Notes: generated from the sequence alone by a model not told the origin. DNA of 64,000 nucleotides from Shinella sp032095155 (GCF_049199905.1 NZ_JBLZPK010000011.1:186001-250000); one strand, 5' to 3'. Numbered from the stretch's first letter, positions 53,708 to 62,519 are shown. Program-made: numbers and translations.

Positions 53708-53726
53708 TAGTTCATATTGTCAACTA
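53708..53726. promoter_or_regulatory. MarR operator upstream of the catabolic operon
   Basis: TAGTTCATATTGTCAACTA, 42 bases before the lyase start. The same 19-bp pattern, TAGTTCATNNNNNNAACTA, occurs twice in the marR/transporter intergenic region at 54360-54399. Confidence 0.65.
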
Positions 53727-53745
53727 TTATTCTGTCGGTCCGTCT

Positions 53746-54312
53746 TCACTCCTCATCCAGTTCGCGCAGGTCCTCTTGAGAGGCGCGGGTTTTCAGGTCG
53801 TGGAAATAGTGCGCGCTGTTGCGTCCCACCCGTTGCAGGAGCTCGATCAAAATCTGTCGCTCGGCGTGGCTGAGGGTCGAGAGCATGTTCTCGTTGCGCT
53901 CGAAGGCGTCGGTCAGGACCGCTTCCGACAGATCGAGGCCCTCCGGGCTTAGTTTCAGGAGGATGCTGCGCCCGTCCTCGGGGTTGGCGGTCTTTAGGAT
54001 GTAGCCGCGCTCGATCATCGACGAAACGGTCCGACTCATCTGGCTTTTCAGGAGTCCACTGTGCTTTGCGAGCTCCTGTAGCGGCACTTCGCCGAGATAT
54101 TTGAGGACGGCCAGCGCGCGCCATTCTCGGGCGGTAATGCCGTATTTAGGCCGGATCGAGAGGGCCGCGATGCGGGTGGACAGCCCGGCCAGCCGCTGCA
54201 GTTCGAAGGAGAACAGGTCCCGTATGTCCGGCTCGTTCTTCTGGGGCGCGAGGTGCCTACGAAAGAAATTGCCGTCGGAGCGATCGGTGAGATGTTCGAC
54301 TTTCTTATTCAA
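53746..54312 (-). CDS. MarR family transcriptional regulator
   Basis: 188 residues from TTG 54312 (GGAG seven bases upstream). The winged helix is clear: YGITAREWRALAVLKYLGEV, LQELAKHSGLLKSQMSRTVSSMIERGYI, and the wing ANPEDGRSILLKLSPEG. MarR proteins bind palindromes as dimers and release them on binding a small acid or its CoA ester; several family members regulate hydroxycinnamate use this way. It is encoded between two operons carrying three near-identical operators and should repress both and itself. Confidence 0.9.
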   Translation of the reverse strand: MNKKVEHLTDRSDGNFFRRHLAPQKNEPDIRDLFSFELQRLAGLSTRIAALSIRPKYGITAREWRALAVLKYLGEVPLQELAKHSGLLKSQMSRTVSSMIERGYILKTANPEDGRSILLKLSPEGLDLSEAVLTDAFERNENMLSTLSHAERQILIELLQRVGRNSAHYFHDLKTRASQEDLRELDEE

Positions 54313-54359
54313 ATGGTTGCTCCAAGCTGTTCAGCGTGGGGATTCCACGCGCAGAAATT

Positions 54360-54399
54360 TAGTTGACAAGGTGAACAATATAGTTCATTCCATTAACTA
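54360..54399. promoter_or_regulatory. Two MarR operators between marR and the polyamine-transport operon
   Basis: Site a at 54360-54378 is TAGTTGACAAGGTGAACAA, which matches the complement of the site at 53708-53726. Site b at 54381-54399 is TAGTTCATTCCATTAACTA. The two are two bases apart and cover the promoter zone of the divergent genes. Confidence 0.65.
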
Positions 54400-54488
54400 G
54401 ATTGGCACGCAGGGAGCGGAATGTCGATCATGCATTCGGGCTGTGGAGGATGGCTCCAGCCGAGCATCACCTGAGGAGGAACTTGGTA

Positions 54489-55532
54489 ATGGCATCGTGT
54501 AATCGCGCATTCTTGACCATCGCCGCGACAGCGGGCGTGCTCTCCTTCACTGGCGCCGCTGCGGCGCAGGATGTCCTCACCGTCGCCGGCTTTGGCGGCA
54601 ACCTTCAGACGGACCTACGCAAGACGATCTGGCAGCCAGCAGCCGATGCTGCAGGCATTGAATTGCGCGAGGAAACGCATGACGGGCTCGCCGCCGTGCG
54701 AGTCCAGGTCCAGTCCGGCTCCCCGACCTGGGATGTGGTGCATCTCGGGGCGGACGAATGCGCGGTCGGCGGCAAGGAGGGGCTTTTCGAGCCGCTCGAC
54801 TACAACGCGATCAGCACGAAGGGTTTTGATGCGCGCGGCTATGGCGAACATTGGATCGCGACCAACACCTATTCCGTCGTTCTGGCCTGGCGCACCGATG
54901 TCTACAAGGACAAGGCGCCGGCAAGCTGGCAGGATTTCTGGAATGTGGAGGCCTTTCCCGGCCGTCGCGCCCTCAGCACCTACCCGCAGGAAATGATGGA
55001 AATCGCGCTCATCGCTGATGGCATCGACAAGGACAAGCTCTATCCGCTCGACACCGAGCGTGCGCTCGCGGCCCTCGAGAAGATCAAAGCCAATGTCGGC
55101 GTCTGGTGGTCGTCCGGAGCGCAATCCGCCCAGCTCCTCAAGGATGGCGAAGTCGATATGATGGCGATCTGGGGCAGCCGCGTGGCGTCAGTGATCGCGG
55201 ACGGCGCGCCCGTCAAGTTCACCTACCAGGATGCGATCCTCGGCTACGGCTGCCTGGCCATCCTCAAGGGCGCGCCGCACGCGGCGAGAGCTCACAAGTT
55301 CATCGCCGGCGTTGTGTCGCCTGAGGTTCAGGCGCGCATTCCGGAAATGATGCCCTATTACGGTCCGACCAACAGCCTGGCCTTCGAGGTGAAGGCGTTC
55401 TCGCCGGAGGTGCTGGCGCAATCCAACATGTCGCCGGAAAACGTCAAGAAGCAGACCTTCCTCGACGCAAACTGGTGGCGCGACAACAACGAGCTGGTTC
55501 GCGAGGACTACAGCCTCCTGATGTCGAACTGA
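54489..55532 (+). CDS. Polyamine-type ABC transporter periplasmic binding protein (PotD family)
   Basis: 347 residues from ATG 54489, nine bases after GAGGAGGA; the ATG at 54402 is rejected for lack of a signal sequence. Signal peptide with hydrophobic core FLTIAATAGVLSFTGAA, cleavage near AAAQD. The mature protein has the family 1/PotD-like layout: VLTVAGFGGNLQTDLRKTIW, WDVVHLGADECAVGG, VLAWRTDVYKDKAPASWQDFW, FPGRRALSTYP. It presents the substrate to the two permeases encoded downstream. An acidic pocket for a diamine cannot be verified by eye. Confidence 0.88.
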   Translation: MASCNRAFLTIAATAGVLSFTGAAAAQDVLTVAGFGGNLQTDLRKTIWQPAADAAGIELREETHDGLAAVRVQVQSGSPTWDVVHLGADECAVGGKEGLFEPLDYNAISTKGFDARGYGEHWIATNTYSVVLAWRTDVYKDKAPASWQDFWNVEAFPGRRALSTYPQEMMEIALIADGIDKDKLYPLDTERALAALEKIKANVGVWWSSGAQSAQLLKDGEVDMMAIWGSRVASVIADGAPVKFTYQDAILGYGCLAILKGAPHAARAHKFIAGVVSPEVQARIPEMMPYYGPTNSLAFEVKAFSPEVLAQSNMSPENVKKQTFLDANWWRDNNELVREDYSLLMSN

Positions 55533-55554
55533 TCGAACGAGCCGGGAGGACAGG

Positions 55555-56622
55555 ATGCGCTCGGGCAGAGTCAACCTTCGCGAGGTCCACAAGGCCTATG
55601 GCAGCTTCAGGGCGCTCGACGGCGTCTCCCTGGATATCAAGGCGGGGGAGTTCCTGACGCTTCTCGGTCCTTCCGGCTCGGGAAAGACCACGCTTCTCAA
55701 CGTCATCGCCGGCTTCGAGCGGCCCGATCTCGGCAGCTTGCTGGTCGATGACGTCGAGTTCATCACGCGTCCGCCGCACAAGCGCGACCTTGGCATGGTG
55801 TTCCAGAACTATGCCCTGTTCCCGCATATGGACGTCTTCTCGAACGTCGCCTATCCGCTGAAGCTGCGAAAGGTGGACAGGGCCTCCATTCGCAAGAGGG
55901 TGATGGACGCGCTCGAGATAGTCCACATGCAGCACCTTGCCGACCGGCGGATCACCGCGCTGTCGGGCGGCCAGCGACAGCGTGTGGCGCTGGCGCGCGC
56001 CGTCGTCTTCGAACCACGCCTGCTGCTGATGGACGAGCCGCTCTCCGCACTCGACAAGAATCTGCGCGAGCACATGCAGATCGAACTCAAGCGGCTGCAC
56101 AAGAAGCTCGGTATGACGACGATCTATGTCACGCACGACCAGCAGGAAGCCCTGACAATGTCAGACCGCATCGCGGTTCTCGACAAGGGAAGGATCATCC
56201 AGCTCGACGTTCCCGCGACGGTGTACGATCGCCCGAACTGCAAGTTCGTCGCCGGCTTCATGGGTGAGACCCGCTTCCTGCCCGTGGAGCGCCGCGATCA
56301 GTCCTATGTGCTCGATGGACGGCCGCTCCGGCTTGCCGATACAAGGGCCGTCACATCGACGGGTGAGGCCTGGCTCATGGTCCGCCCGGAGCGGCTGCGC
56401 TGGCAGGGCGATGCCGACCGCGACAACCGCATCGAGGGCAGGGTGCTTGATGTCGTCTATCGGGGAGACTGCAACCAGGTGTCCGTCTCGCTGCCCGGCG
56501 GGCACGAGGTCGCAATCCGCCACGCAGGGGCGGAACAGCAACCCTTGCCGCAGCCTGGCGATACTCTTGCCCTGTGGCTGCGGGCGGACGCGAGCCTCGT
56601 CATCGGGAGCGCCGCGCCATGA
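55555..56622 (+). CDS. Polyamine-type ABC transporter ATP-binding protein (PotA family)
   Basis: 355 residues. The ATPase domain is complete: Walker A GPSGSGKTT, Q-loop MVFQNYALFPHM, signature LSGGQRQR, Walker B LLLMDEPLSALD, H-loop TIYVTHDQ. The TOBE regulatory domain follows (FVAGFMGETRFLPVE, EAWLMVRPERLRW). ATG 55555 follows GGGAGGA. Expected to power the importer in the inner membrane. A four-base overlap leads into the first permease gene. Confidence 0.93.
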   Translation: MRSGRVNLREVHKAYGSFRALDGVSLDIKAGEFLTLLGPSGSGKTTLLNVIAGFERPDLGSLLVDDVEFITRPPHKRDLGMVFQNYALFPHMDVFSNVAYPLKLRKVDRASIRKRVMDALEIVHMQHLADRRITALSGGQRQRVALARAVVFEPRLLLMDEPLSALDKNLREHMQIELKRLHKKLGMTTIYVTHDQQEALTMSDRIAVLDKGRIIQLDVPATVYDRPNCKFVAGFMGETRFLPVERRDQSYVLDGRPLRLADTRAVTSTGEAWLMVRPERLRWQGDADRDNRIEGRVLDVVYRGDCNQVSVSLPGGHEVAIRHAGAEQQPLPQPGDTLALWLRADASLVIGSAAP

Positions 56623-57521
56623 CGCTTGCCATCGATGGAGCGCCCGGCATGCCGCTAAATCGTGCCATGCTCAAAAGCGCAAGGCGCCGGGAGCAGCGTA
56701 TATTCAGCGGGCTTGCCCTGCCGGCGCTGGTGCTCGTCACCTGCATTCTTCTCATTCCTTTCGCATGGCTTGCCTGGCTTTCCTTGTTCGACGCGGCCGG
56801 CGATCTCACAACCCAGAACTATGCCCGGCTGTTGCGGCCCGCCTATGTCGGCAGCTTCCTCACCACCTTCAAGGTCTCCGGCCTGGTGACGGCGCTATGC
56901 GTGGTGCTCGGCTATCCGGTCGCCTATCTCCTGTCGCAGCTTCCCGCGCGCGCCGCGCAGATCCTCCTGGTGTTCGTCATCCTGCCGTTCTGGACGTCGG
57001 TGCTGGTGCGCACCTATGCCTGGCTGGTCCTCCTGCAGCGCAACGGCGTCATCAACGATTGGCTGCTTTCGGCCGGCGTGGTCGATGAGCCGCTTGCGCT
57101 GGTACACAATCTGACGGGCACGATCATCGGCATGGTGCATGTCATGCTGCCCTTCCTGATCCTGCCGCTCTATGCGTCCATGAAGGCGATCGATCCGGTG
57201 CTCCTGCGCGCGGCGGCCAATTGCGGCGCCTCGCCGAGCCAGGCGTTCCGACAGGTCTTCCTGCCGTTGTCGATGCCGGGCCTTGCTTCGGGCAGCGCGC
57301 TGACCTTCGTGCTTTGCCTCGGTTTCTACCTGACGCCGGCGCTTCTGGGCGGCGGACGTGTCGCCATGTGGTCTACGCAGATCGCCGATGCCGTCTCGAA
57401 ATTCTCCAACTGGGGCGCGGCGAGCGCCCTCAGCGTGGCGCTTCTTGTGGTGACGGCCGTCGTTCTATGGGGCGTTCGCAGACTGACCGACGCTTTGAGC
57501 TTTTCCGCGGGGAAAATGTGA
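56619..57521 (+). CDS. Polyamine-type ABC transporter permease 1 (PotB family)
   Basis: 300 residues from ATG 56619, overlapping the ATPase stop. About six transmembrane helices, starting FSGLALPALVLVTCILLIPF. The ATPase-contact loop reads LRAAANCGASPSQAFRQVFLPLS, the EAA-type motif. LPFWTSVLVRTYAWLVLLQ is characteristic of PotB-like permeases. A longer frame starting at 56574 overlaps the ATPase gene. The next permease start shares the last base of its stop codon. Confidence 0.9.
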   Translation: MTLAIDGAPGMPLNRAMLKSARRREQRIFSGLALPALVLVTCILLIPFAWLAWLSLFDAAGDLTTQNYARLLRPAYVGSFLTTFKVSGLVTALCVVLGYPVAYLLSQLPARAAQILLVFVILPFWTSVLVRTYAWLVLLQRNGVINDWLLSAGVVDEPLALVHNLTGTIIGMVHVMLPFLILPLYASMKAIDPVLLRAAANCGASPSQAFRQVFLPLSMPGLASGSALTFVLCLGFYLTPALLGGGRVAMWSTQIADAVSKFSNWGAASALSVALLVVTAVVLWGVRRLTDALSFSAGKM

Positions 57522-58330
57522 TGCTGAACACGCCCGCCACCTCCACCCAGATCACCCATGGCCAGCGCCTCTGGCTCTATGCAACGGTTGCGCTCGTCAT
57601 GGCCTTCTTGGTCATCCCCTGCATCCTCGTGATTCCCATGTCCTTCTCGGACTCGCAGTATCTCGAGTTTCCGCCACGCAGCCTCAGCCTGCGCTGGTAC
57701 GAAGCCTTCTTCACATCACCGGAATGGATCCAGTCCGCCGTGGTCTCGCTCAAGGTTGCAGGCTTCACAACGGTGCTGGCCACCGTGCTCGGCACGCTGG
57801 CCTCCCACGGGCTCTATAAGGCGACCAGCCTCTTCACGCCGCTCACACGCGGCCTGCTGATGCTGCCGATGATGATCCCGCTGATCTTCGTCGCCATAGG
57901 CGTGTTCTTTGTCTACGCCCGCTTCGGGCTCAACAACACCATCACCGGCCTCGTTCTGGCGCACACCACCCTCGCCATCCCGTTCGTCATGATCGCCGTC
58001 GGCAACGGGCTGAAGAGCTTCGACCCTAATCTCGAACGCGCGGCCCGCAGCCTCGGGGCCTCGCCGGTGACGGCCTTTCTCACCGTCACGCTGCCGCAGA
58101 TCCGCATCTCGGTCTTCTCCGGCATGCTCTTCGCCTTTGTCACGTCCTTCGACGAGGTCGTCGTGTCGCTGTTTGTGTCGAGCGGCGCGAACTCCACGTT
58201 GACCAAGCGCATGTTCGCCAACATCCGCGACCAGGTCGATCCGACCGTCGCCGCCATCTCATCGATGCTGGTGGCGCTGTCGATCATCGTCCTGATCGCT
58301 GCCCAGTTCATGAAGCGCAAGGACGTCTGA
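57521..58330 (+). CDS. Polyamine-type ABC transporter permease 2 (PotC family)
   Basis: 269 residues from ATG 57521 (TGATG coupling with the upstream gene). Six helices; the EAA-type loop reads ERAARSLGASPVTAFLTVTLPQI, followed by FVTSFDEVVVSLFVSS, typical of PotC. A far upstream start at 57221 in this frame lies within the other permease gene and is rejected. It completes a four-gene importer. Confidence 0.9.
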   Translation: MLNTPATSTQITHGQRLWLYATVALVMAFLVIPCILVIPMSFSDSQYLEFPPRSLSLRWYEAFFTSPEWIQSAVVSLKVAGFTTVLATVLGTLASHGLYKATSLFTPLTRGLLMLPMMIPLIFVAIGVFFVYARFGLNNTITGLVLAHTTLAIPFVMIAVGNGLKSFDPNLERAARSLGASPVTAFLTVTLPQIRISVFSGMLFAFVTSFDEVVVSLFVSSGANSTLTKRMFANIRDQVDPTVAAISSMLVALSIIVLIAAQFMKRKDV

Positions 58331-58371
58331 CGCCCATTCGATGCGCCCGCATCATATTTCAGGAGGAAACC

Positions 58372-59754
58372 ATGTACAATTCGCTGCGCATGCGCGACAT
58401 CGCATCCCAGATTCATCCGCAGACCAATCTTGCCGCCCACGAGACCGTCGGGCCGACAATCATGGCCCGCGGCGAAGGCGCCTATGTCTATGACGACGAC
58501 GGCAAGCAATATATCGAGGGTATGTCCGGCCTCTGGTGCGCGGCGCTCGGCATGAGCGAGAAGCGGCTGGTCGATGCGGCGACGCGCCAGCTCAACACAT
58601 TGCCCTACTACCAGAACTTTGCCCACCGCGCGACGGAGCCGGCGATCGAGCTTTCGGAGCGCCTCCTGAAGATCGCGCCGGTTTCGATGTCCAAGGTGCT
58701 CTTCCAGAGCTCCGGCTCGGAGGCGAACGACACCGCCGTCAAGCTCGCCTGGTACTATTTCCACGCCCAAGGCAAGCCGGAAAAGAAGAAGATCATCGCG
58801 CGCAACCGCGGCTATCACGGAACCTCGATTGGGTCGGCCAGCATTACCGGTCTGCCACACTTGCACCGCGAGTTCAATCTCCCCCTGCCGGGCTTTCTCC
58901 ATGTCACATGCCCTCATTTCTATCGCGAGGGCCGGCCGGAGGAGACGGAGGAGGACTTCGCCACGCGTCTTGCGGAGGAACTGGATGCGCTGATCCTGGC
59001 GGAGGGGCCGGAGACGGTTGCGGCCTTCTTCGCCGAACCGGCTATGGGGACGGGCGGCGTTGTCATCCCACCGAAAACCTATTTCGAGAAGATCCAGAAG
59101 GTTCTGAAGAAACATGACGTCCTCTTGGTCGCCGACGAGGTCATCACTGGCTTCGGGCGCACCGGCGCCTGGTGGGGAAGCCAGACCTTCGGGCTGGAGC
59201 CGGACATGATTACCTGCGCGAAGGCGCTGACCGCCGCCTATATGCCGCTCTCCGCTGTGCTGCTTTCCGAAAGGCTTTACGCCGGCATGAAGGCGCAAAG
59301 CGAAAAGATCGGCGTCTTTGGCCATGGTTACACCTACGGCGCACATCCCGTTGCATGCGCCGTCGGCGTCGAGGCGCTGAGGATCTACGAGGAGGATGGC
59401 ATCATCGACGGTGTCGCGGCGCTCGGCGAGCGCATGGCCGAGCGTATGACGCCGCTTGCCGAGCATCCGCTCGTCGGCGAGGTGCGCGGCGTCGGCCTGA
59501 TGTGGGGCGTCGAGATCGTCCGCGACAAGCAGACGCGCGAAGCCTTTCCTGCCGAGATGCAGTTCGGGATCGGCATTCAGAACCGCGCCTTCGAGAACGG
59601 ACTGGTCTGCCGTTCGCTCGGCACGGCGATCGCTTTCGCGCCGCCGCTCATCAGCACGCCAGAGCAGATCGATGCGGTCGTCTCGCGGTTCCGCGACGCT
59701 CTCGACAGGTCGCTCGACGCCTACCTCGCCGACGGCGGCCGGCTCGGCGACTGA
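58372..59754 (+). CDS. Class III aminotransferase (omega-amino acid / diamine:pyruvate type)
   Basis: 460 residues from ATG 58372 with GGAGGAAACC before it. Class III landmarks: GMSGLWCAALG, FQSSGSEANDTAVKLAWYY (PLP phosphate loop), GYHGTSIGSASITG, Asp255 in LLVADEVITGFGRTG and Lys284 in MITCAKALTAAYMP. Length and motifs resemble SpuC-like polyamine:pyruvate and beta-alanine:pyruvate transaminases. Within a polyamine importer operon it probably converts the released diamine to an aminoaldehyde, which the aldehyde dehydrogenase of the divergent operon could oxidise (inference). Confidence 0.9.
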   Translation: MYNSLRMRDIASQIHPQTNLAAHETVGPTIMARGEGAYVYDDDGKQYIEGMSGLWCAALGMSEKRLVDAATRQLNTLPYYQNFAHRATEPAIELSERLLKIAPVSMSKVLFQSSGSEANDTAVKLAWYYFHAQGKPEKKKIIARNRGYHGTSIGSASITGLPHLHREFNLPLPGFLHVTCPHFYREGRPEETEEDFATRLAEELDALILAEGPETVAAFFAEPAMGTGGVVIPPKTYFEKIQKVLKKHDVLLVADEVITGFGRTGAWWGSQTFGLEPDMITCAKALTAAYMPLSAVLLSERLYAGMKAQSEKIGVFGHGYTYGAHPVACAVGVEALRIYEEDGIIDGVAALGERMAERMTPLAEHPLVGEVRGVGLMWGVEIVRDKQTREAFPAEMQFGIGIQNRAFENGLVCRSLGTAIAFAPPLISTPEQIDAVVSRFRDALDRSLDAYLADGGRLGD

Positions 59755-59766
59755 AAGGAGGCCGTC

Positions 59767-60792
59767 GTGCTGGCGATCTATGACGAACGGCAGGCGCTAC
59801 ACCGGCCCCTGACGCGCATTGCGGGCGGCGTGCTGCAACCCAATCTCGAGGTGCCCGAACGCATAGTGCTGCTGCGGCAGGGGTTGGCGCTGGCGGGTGT
59901 CGATGTCGTCGCGCCCGCCGCCGACGATACCAGCCTGATCCGTGCGATGCATGAACCCGGCTACCTTGATTTCCTCGAGAACGGCTTTGCCGCCTGGCGC
60001 GCCATCCCGGGCAATGGCCCGGAGCTTCGGTCGAGCGTCCACCCGAACGTCTATATGAGCCGGCGTCCCGACGATCTTCTCGGCCGTGCCGGCTTTTATC
60101 AGGCCGATGCCGGCTGCGTTCTGGTGGAAGGAACCTGGCAGGCCGCACGGGCGAGCGCGCTGACCGCGCTTGATGCCGCGGCGCGCGTGCTTGACGGCGA
60201 AGGCATGGTCTACGCCTTGTGCCGGCCGCCCGGCCACCATGCCTATCGCGATAAGGCCGGTGGCTTCTGCTACCTGAACAATTCCGCCCTTGCCGCCGAG
60301 CAGGCGGTCCTGGCGGGGCGGCGCGTCGCAATCCTCGACATCGATGTGCACCACGGCAACGGGACGCAGACGATGTTCTACGATCGCGGTGACGTGCTGA
60401 CGCTGTCGGTGCATGGAGACCCTGCATGGCTCTACCCCTATTACGCGGGCTACGCCGATGAATGTGGGGTCGGCGCAGGAACTGGAAAGAACCGCAATTT
60501 TCCTCTTCCGCTCGGCAGCGACGGCGCGGTCTACCTGGCGGCAGTGCGGGCAGCATGTGACGAAGTCCGACAGTTCGGCGCCGACTACTTGGTCCTGGCC
60601 CTAGGCCTTGACGCGTCCCTGAACGATCCCTTCGCCTGCATGAGGGTGAACGACGAGGACTTTGCCCGCATAGCAAAGATTATCGCAGAGGTGCGGGTCC
60701 CGACCGTAATCGTCCAGGAAGGGGGGTATGTTTCACCGCACCTCGCCGCTACGCTCGCGGCCTTCATCTCTGCCTTTTCTCAGTCAGGGTAA
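59767..60792 (+). CDS. Histone-deacetylase-fold acylpolyamine amidohydrolase
   Basis: 341 residues from GTG 59767, five bases after AAGGAGG. The length equals that of the Mycoplana acetylpolyamine amidohydrolase, and blocks correspond: GGVLQPNLEVPER, MHEPGYLDFLENGF. Catalytic residues are present: His157-His158 in RPPGHHAY, zinc ligands Asp193 and His195 in DIDVHHGNGT and Asp282 in LGLDASLNDP, and Tyr321 in EGGY. It removes acyl groups from amines, most likely N-acylated polyamines brought in by the upstream transporter. Last gene of the operon. Acetyl or larger acyl preference cannot be told. Confidence 0.88.
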   Translation: MLAIYDERQALHRPLTRIAGGVLQPNLEVPERIVLLRQGLALAGVDVVAPAADDTSLIRAMHEPGYLDFLENGFAAWRAIPGNGPELRSSVHPNVYMSRRPDDLLGRAGFYQADAGCVLVEGTWQAARASALTALDAAARVLDGEGMVYALCRPPGHHAYRDKAGGFCYLNNSALAAEQAVLAGRRVAILDIDVHHGNGTQTMFYDRGDVLTLSVHGDPAWLYPYYAGYADECGVGAGTGKNRNFPLPLGSDGAVYLAAVRAACDEVRQFGADYLVLALGLDASLNDPFACMRVNDEDFARIAKIIAEVRVPTVIVQEGGYVSPHLAATLAAFISAFSQSG

Positions 60793-60900
60793 AAGCGGGT
60801 TTCATTGGCTATTATGCGCCCGTTCATAAAACAGCATGAATGGTAAGTAAACGGATCAATTAAGGCGATATGATCCGTATTCATATCTTTCTGTTGACTG

Positions 60901-60919
60901 ATCTCAAAATGTTTGAGAT
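60901..60919. promoter_or_regulatory. Palindromic operator of the hipBA module
   Basis: ATCTCAAA-ATG-TTTGAGAT, a perfect 8-bp inverted repeat 40 bases upstream of the hipB start. HipB dimers bind such palindromes and repress their own operon. Confidence 0.6.
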
Positions 60920-60958
60920 AGCTTGCCCTGCTCCACGGAGAAATTTCGGGTAGATAGG

Positions 60959-61273
60959 ATGGCACGGTCTGAGTCAGATGCCTTGTTGGAAATCGGACAG
61001 TTGCTGAAGGCGACCCGTAAGGGCCGGCAATTGACCCAGGAGCAGGTTGCCGACATGGCGGGCATATCGCGTCCCCGCTATCGCGAGATAGAAGCCGGAA
61101 GCAGCGCTGCGCGCACGACGACCCTGATCAACATCGCCCGCGCGCTCGGACTTGAGTTGATGCTCATACCGCAGGCCATGGTTCCGGCCGTCGGCGCGCT
61201 GCTGCGGCCGCAGGATGATCTCGACGATCTCCCGGCATTCATGGCTCATCCGGACGGGGATGAGAATGCCTGA
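60959..61273 (+). CDS. hipB: HipB-like antitoxin, XRE family DNA-binding protein
   Basis: 104 residues from ATG 60959. The helix-turn-helix is LTQEQVADMAGISRPRYREIEAGSS at about 27-51, followed by TTTLINIARALGLELMLIP, the end of the DNA-binding domain. It is expected to bind the palindrome at 60901-60919 and to hold HipA inactive. The C-terminal tail is acidic. The stop overlaps the hipA start. An ATG at 60923 is possible but lies just beyond the operator and adds residues without family character. Confidence 0.85.
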   Translation: MARSESDALLEIGQLLKATRKGRQLTQEQVADMAGISRPRYREIEAGSSAARTTTLINIARALGLELMLIPQAMVPAVGALLRPQDDLDDLPAFMAHPDGDENA

Positions 61274-62519
61274 AGCTTCATCCGATCCGAGGTCCATCTC
61301 GTCGCTCGACGTACTGCTGAACGATATGAAGGTCGGTACGATCGTCAGGACGCCTGGCGAGTTCAACGCCTTCAATTTCGAGGACAGCTATCGCGCAACG
61401 GGCGGCTTCCCAGTGCTCAGCCTGTCATTTCGAGCAGCCACTGGCGGCTTGCGCAAGGACCCGAAACCCGTCGCCAGAGCCTTGCCTGCGTTCTTCGCCA
61501 ATCTGCTCCCGGAAGATAAGCTGCGCGAGGCAATGGAGAAACACCACGCGGGGAGTGTTCGCGCGGGAAACGATTTCGACCTTCTCGTCGCGCTCGGTTC
61601 GGATCTGCCAGGCGCGGTCCGCGTCATGCCGAGTGACAGAGCGATTGCCCGTCTCGACAATCTGCCCGCGACCAAGCCGAAAGCCCGGTTTTCGCTCGCC
61701 GGCGTCCAGATGAAGCTTTCGGTCATCAAGAACACGGGGAAGGGCGGTGGACTGACGTTGCCGATCGGCGACGAGCAGGGGGCCTACATTGCCAAGTTTC
61801 CATCGACCGCGTTTCCCGGCGTGTCGGAAAACGAATATGCCAATCTTGCACTGGCTGAAGCCATAGGTATGGACGTGCCGGAACGCGAGCTCGTCGAGCA
61901 ATCGGAGTTCGAAGGTATCCCGAAGGAGTTCGAGACGCTGTCGGACGGTAGAGTCCTGCTCGTCAAACGTTTCGATCGTGGCGCCAATGGCGAGCGGATC
62001 CATATCGAGGATTTCGCGCAGGTATTCGGCGTCTATCCTTCGCGGAAATACGAAGGAGCTGCTTATCATGATATCGCCGTCGCCTTGAACGTTGCCGTTT
62101 CGTCCGACGCCGCGCTCGAGTTCGTCCGCCGACTGGCTCTGGCTGCCATAACCGGCAACGGTGACATGCACCTGAAAAACTGGTCGCTGATCTATCGCAG
62201 CGCGGGCGACAAACCGGAGCTTGCGCCTGTCTACGACGTGCTCTCGACAATCCCTTACATCCCGGCAGATGCAATGGCGCTGTCGCTTGCTGGCGAACGC
62301 CCGTTCAAGGCGTTGAATGCGCAACGATGGAAGGCCTTCGCCAATCGCGCGCGCTTGCCGGAAGCGGCCGTGCTTAAAGCGGTGGTCGATACGGTCGAGC
62401 GCGTCAACGACGTTTGGTGGTCGCTGCCGGAACGGACTGTCGTTCCGGCGAAGGTTCTCGAGCGTATCGATACGCATGTAAGGCTGATGACGCCGATCCT
62501 TGGCACGTGTGCGGAGTGA
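61266..62519 (+). CDS. hipA: HipA-like serine/threonine kinase toxin
   Basis: 417 residues from ATG 61266 (ATG 61260 is also possible). It has the HipA order: N-terminal subdomain (VLLNDMKVGTIVRTPG, FFANLLPED), the ATP-site loop FSLAGVQMKLSV, the Lys of AYIAKFPS, ENEYANLALAEAIGMDVPE, LLVKRFDR, the catalytic ITGNGDMHLKNWSL and the metal-site PVYDVLSTIPY. Known HipA toxins phosphorylate glutamyl-tRNA synthetase and cause dormancy. The gene is intact and coupled to hipB by an eight-base overlap, so it is likely a working type II toxin-antitoxin pair. Confidence 0.9.
   Translation: MPEASSDPRSISSLDVLLNDMKVGTIVRTPGEFNAFNFEDSYRATGGFPVLSLSFRAATGGLRKDPKPVARALPAFFANLLPEDKLREAMEKHHAGSVRAGNDFDLLVALGSDLPGAVRVMPSDRAIARLDNLPATKPKARFSLAGVQMKLSVIKNTGKGGGLTLPIGDEQGAYIAKFPSTAFPGVSENEYANLALAEAIGMDVPERELVEQSEFEGIPKEFETLSDGRVLLVKRFDRGANGERIHIEDFAQVFGVYPSRKYEGAAYHDIAVALNVAVSSDAALEFVRRLALAAITGNGDMHLKNWSLIYRSAGDKPELAPVYDVLSTIPYIPADAMALSLAGERPFKALNAQRWKAFANRARLPEAAVLKAVVDTVERVNDVWWSLPERTVVPAKVLERIDTHVRLMTPILGTCAE

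Noticed and set aside
57913..59466. 517-codon minus-strand frame opposite permease and aminotransferase genes
   Set aside because: Antisense shadow spanning two real genes, no domain character.
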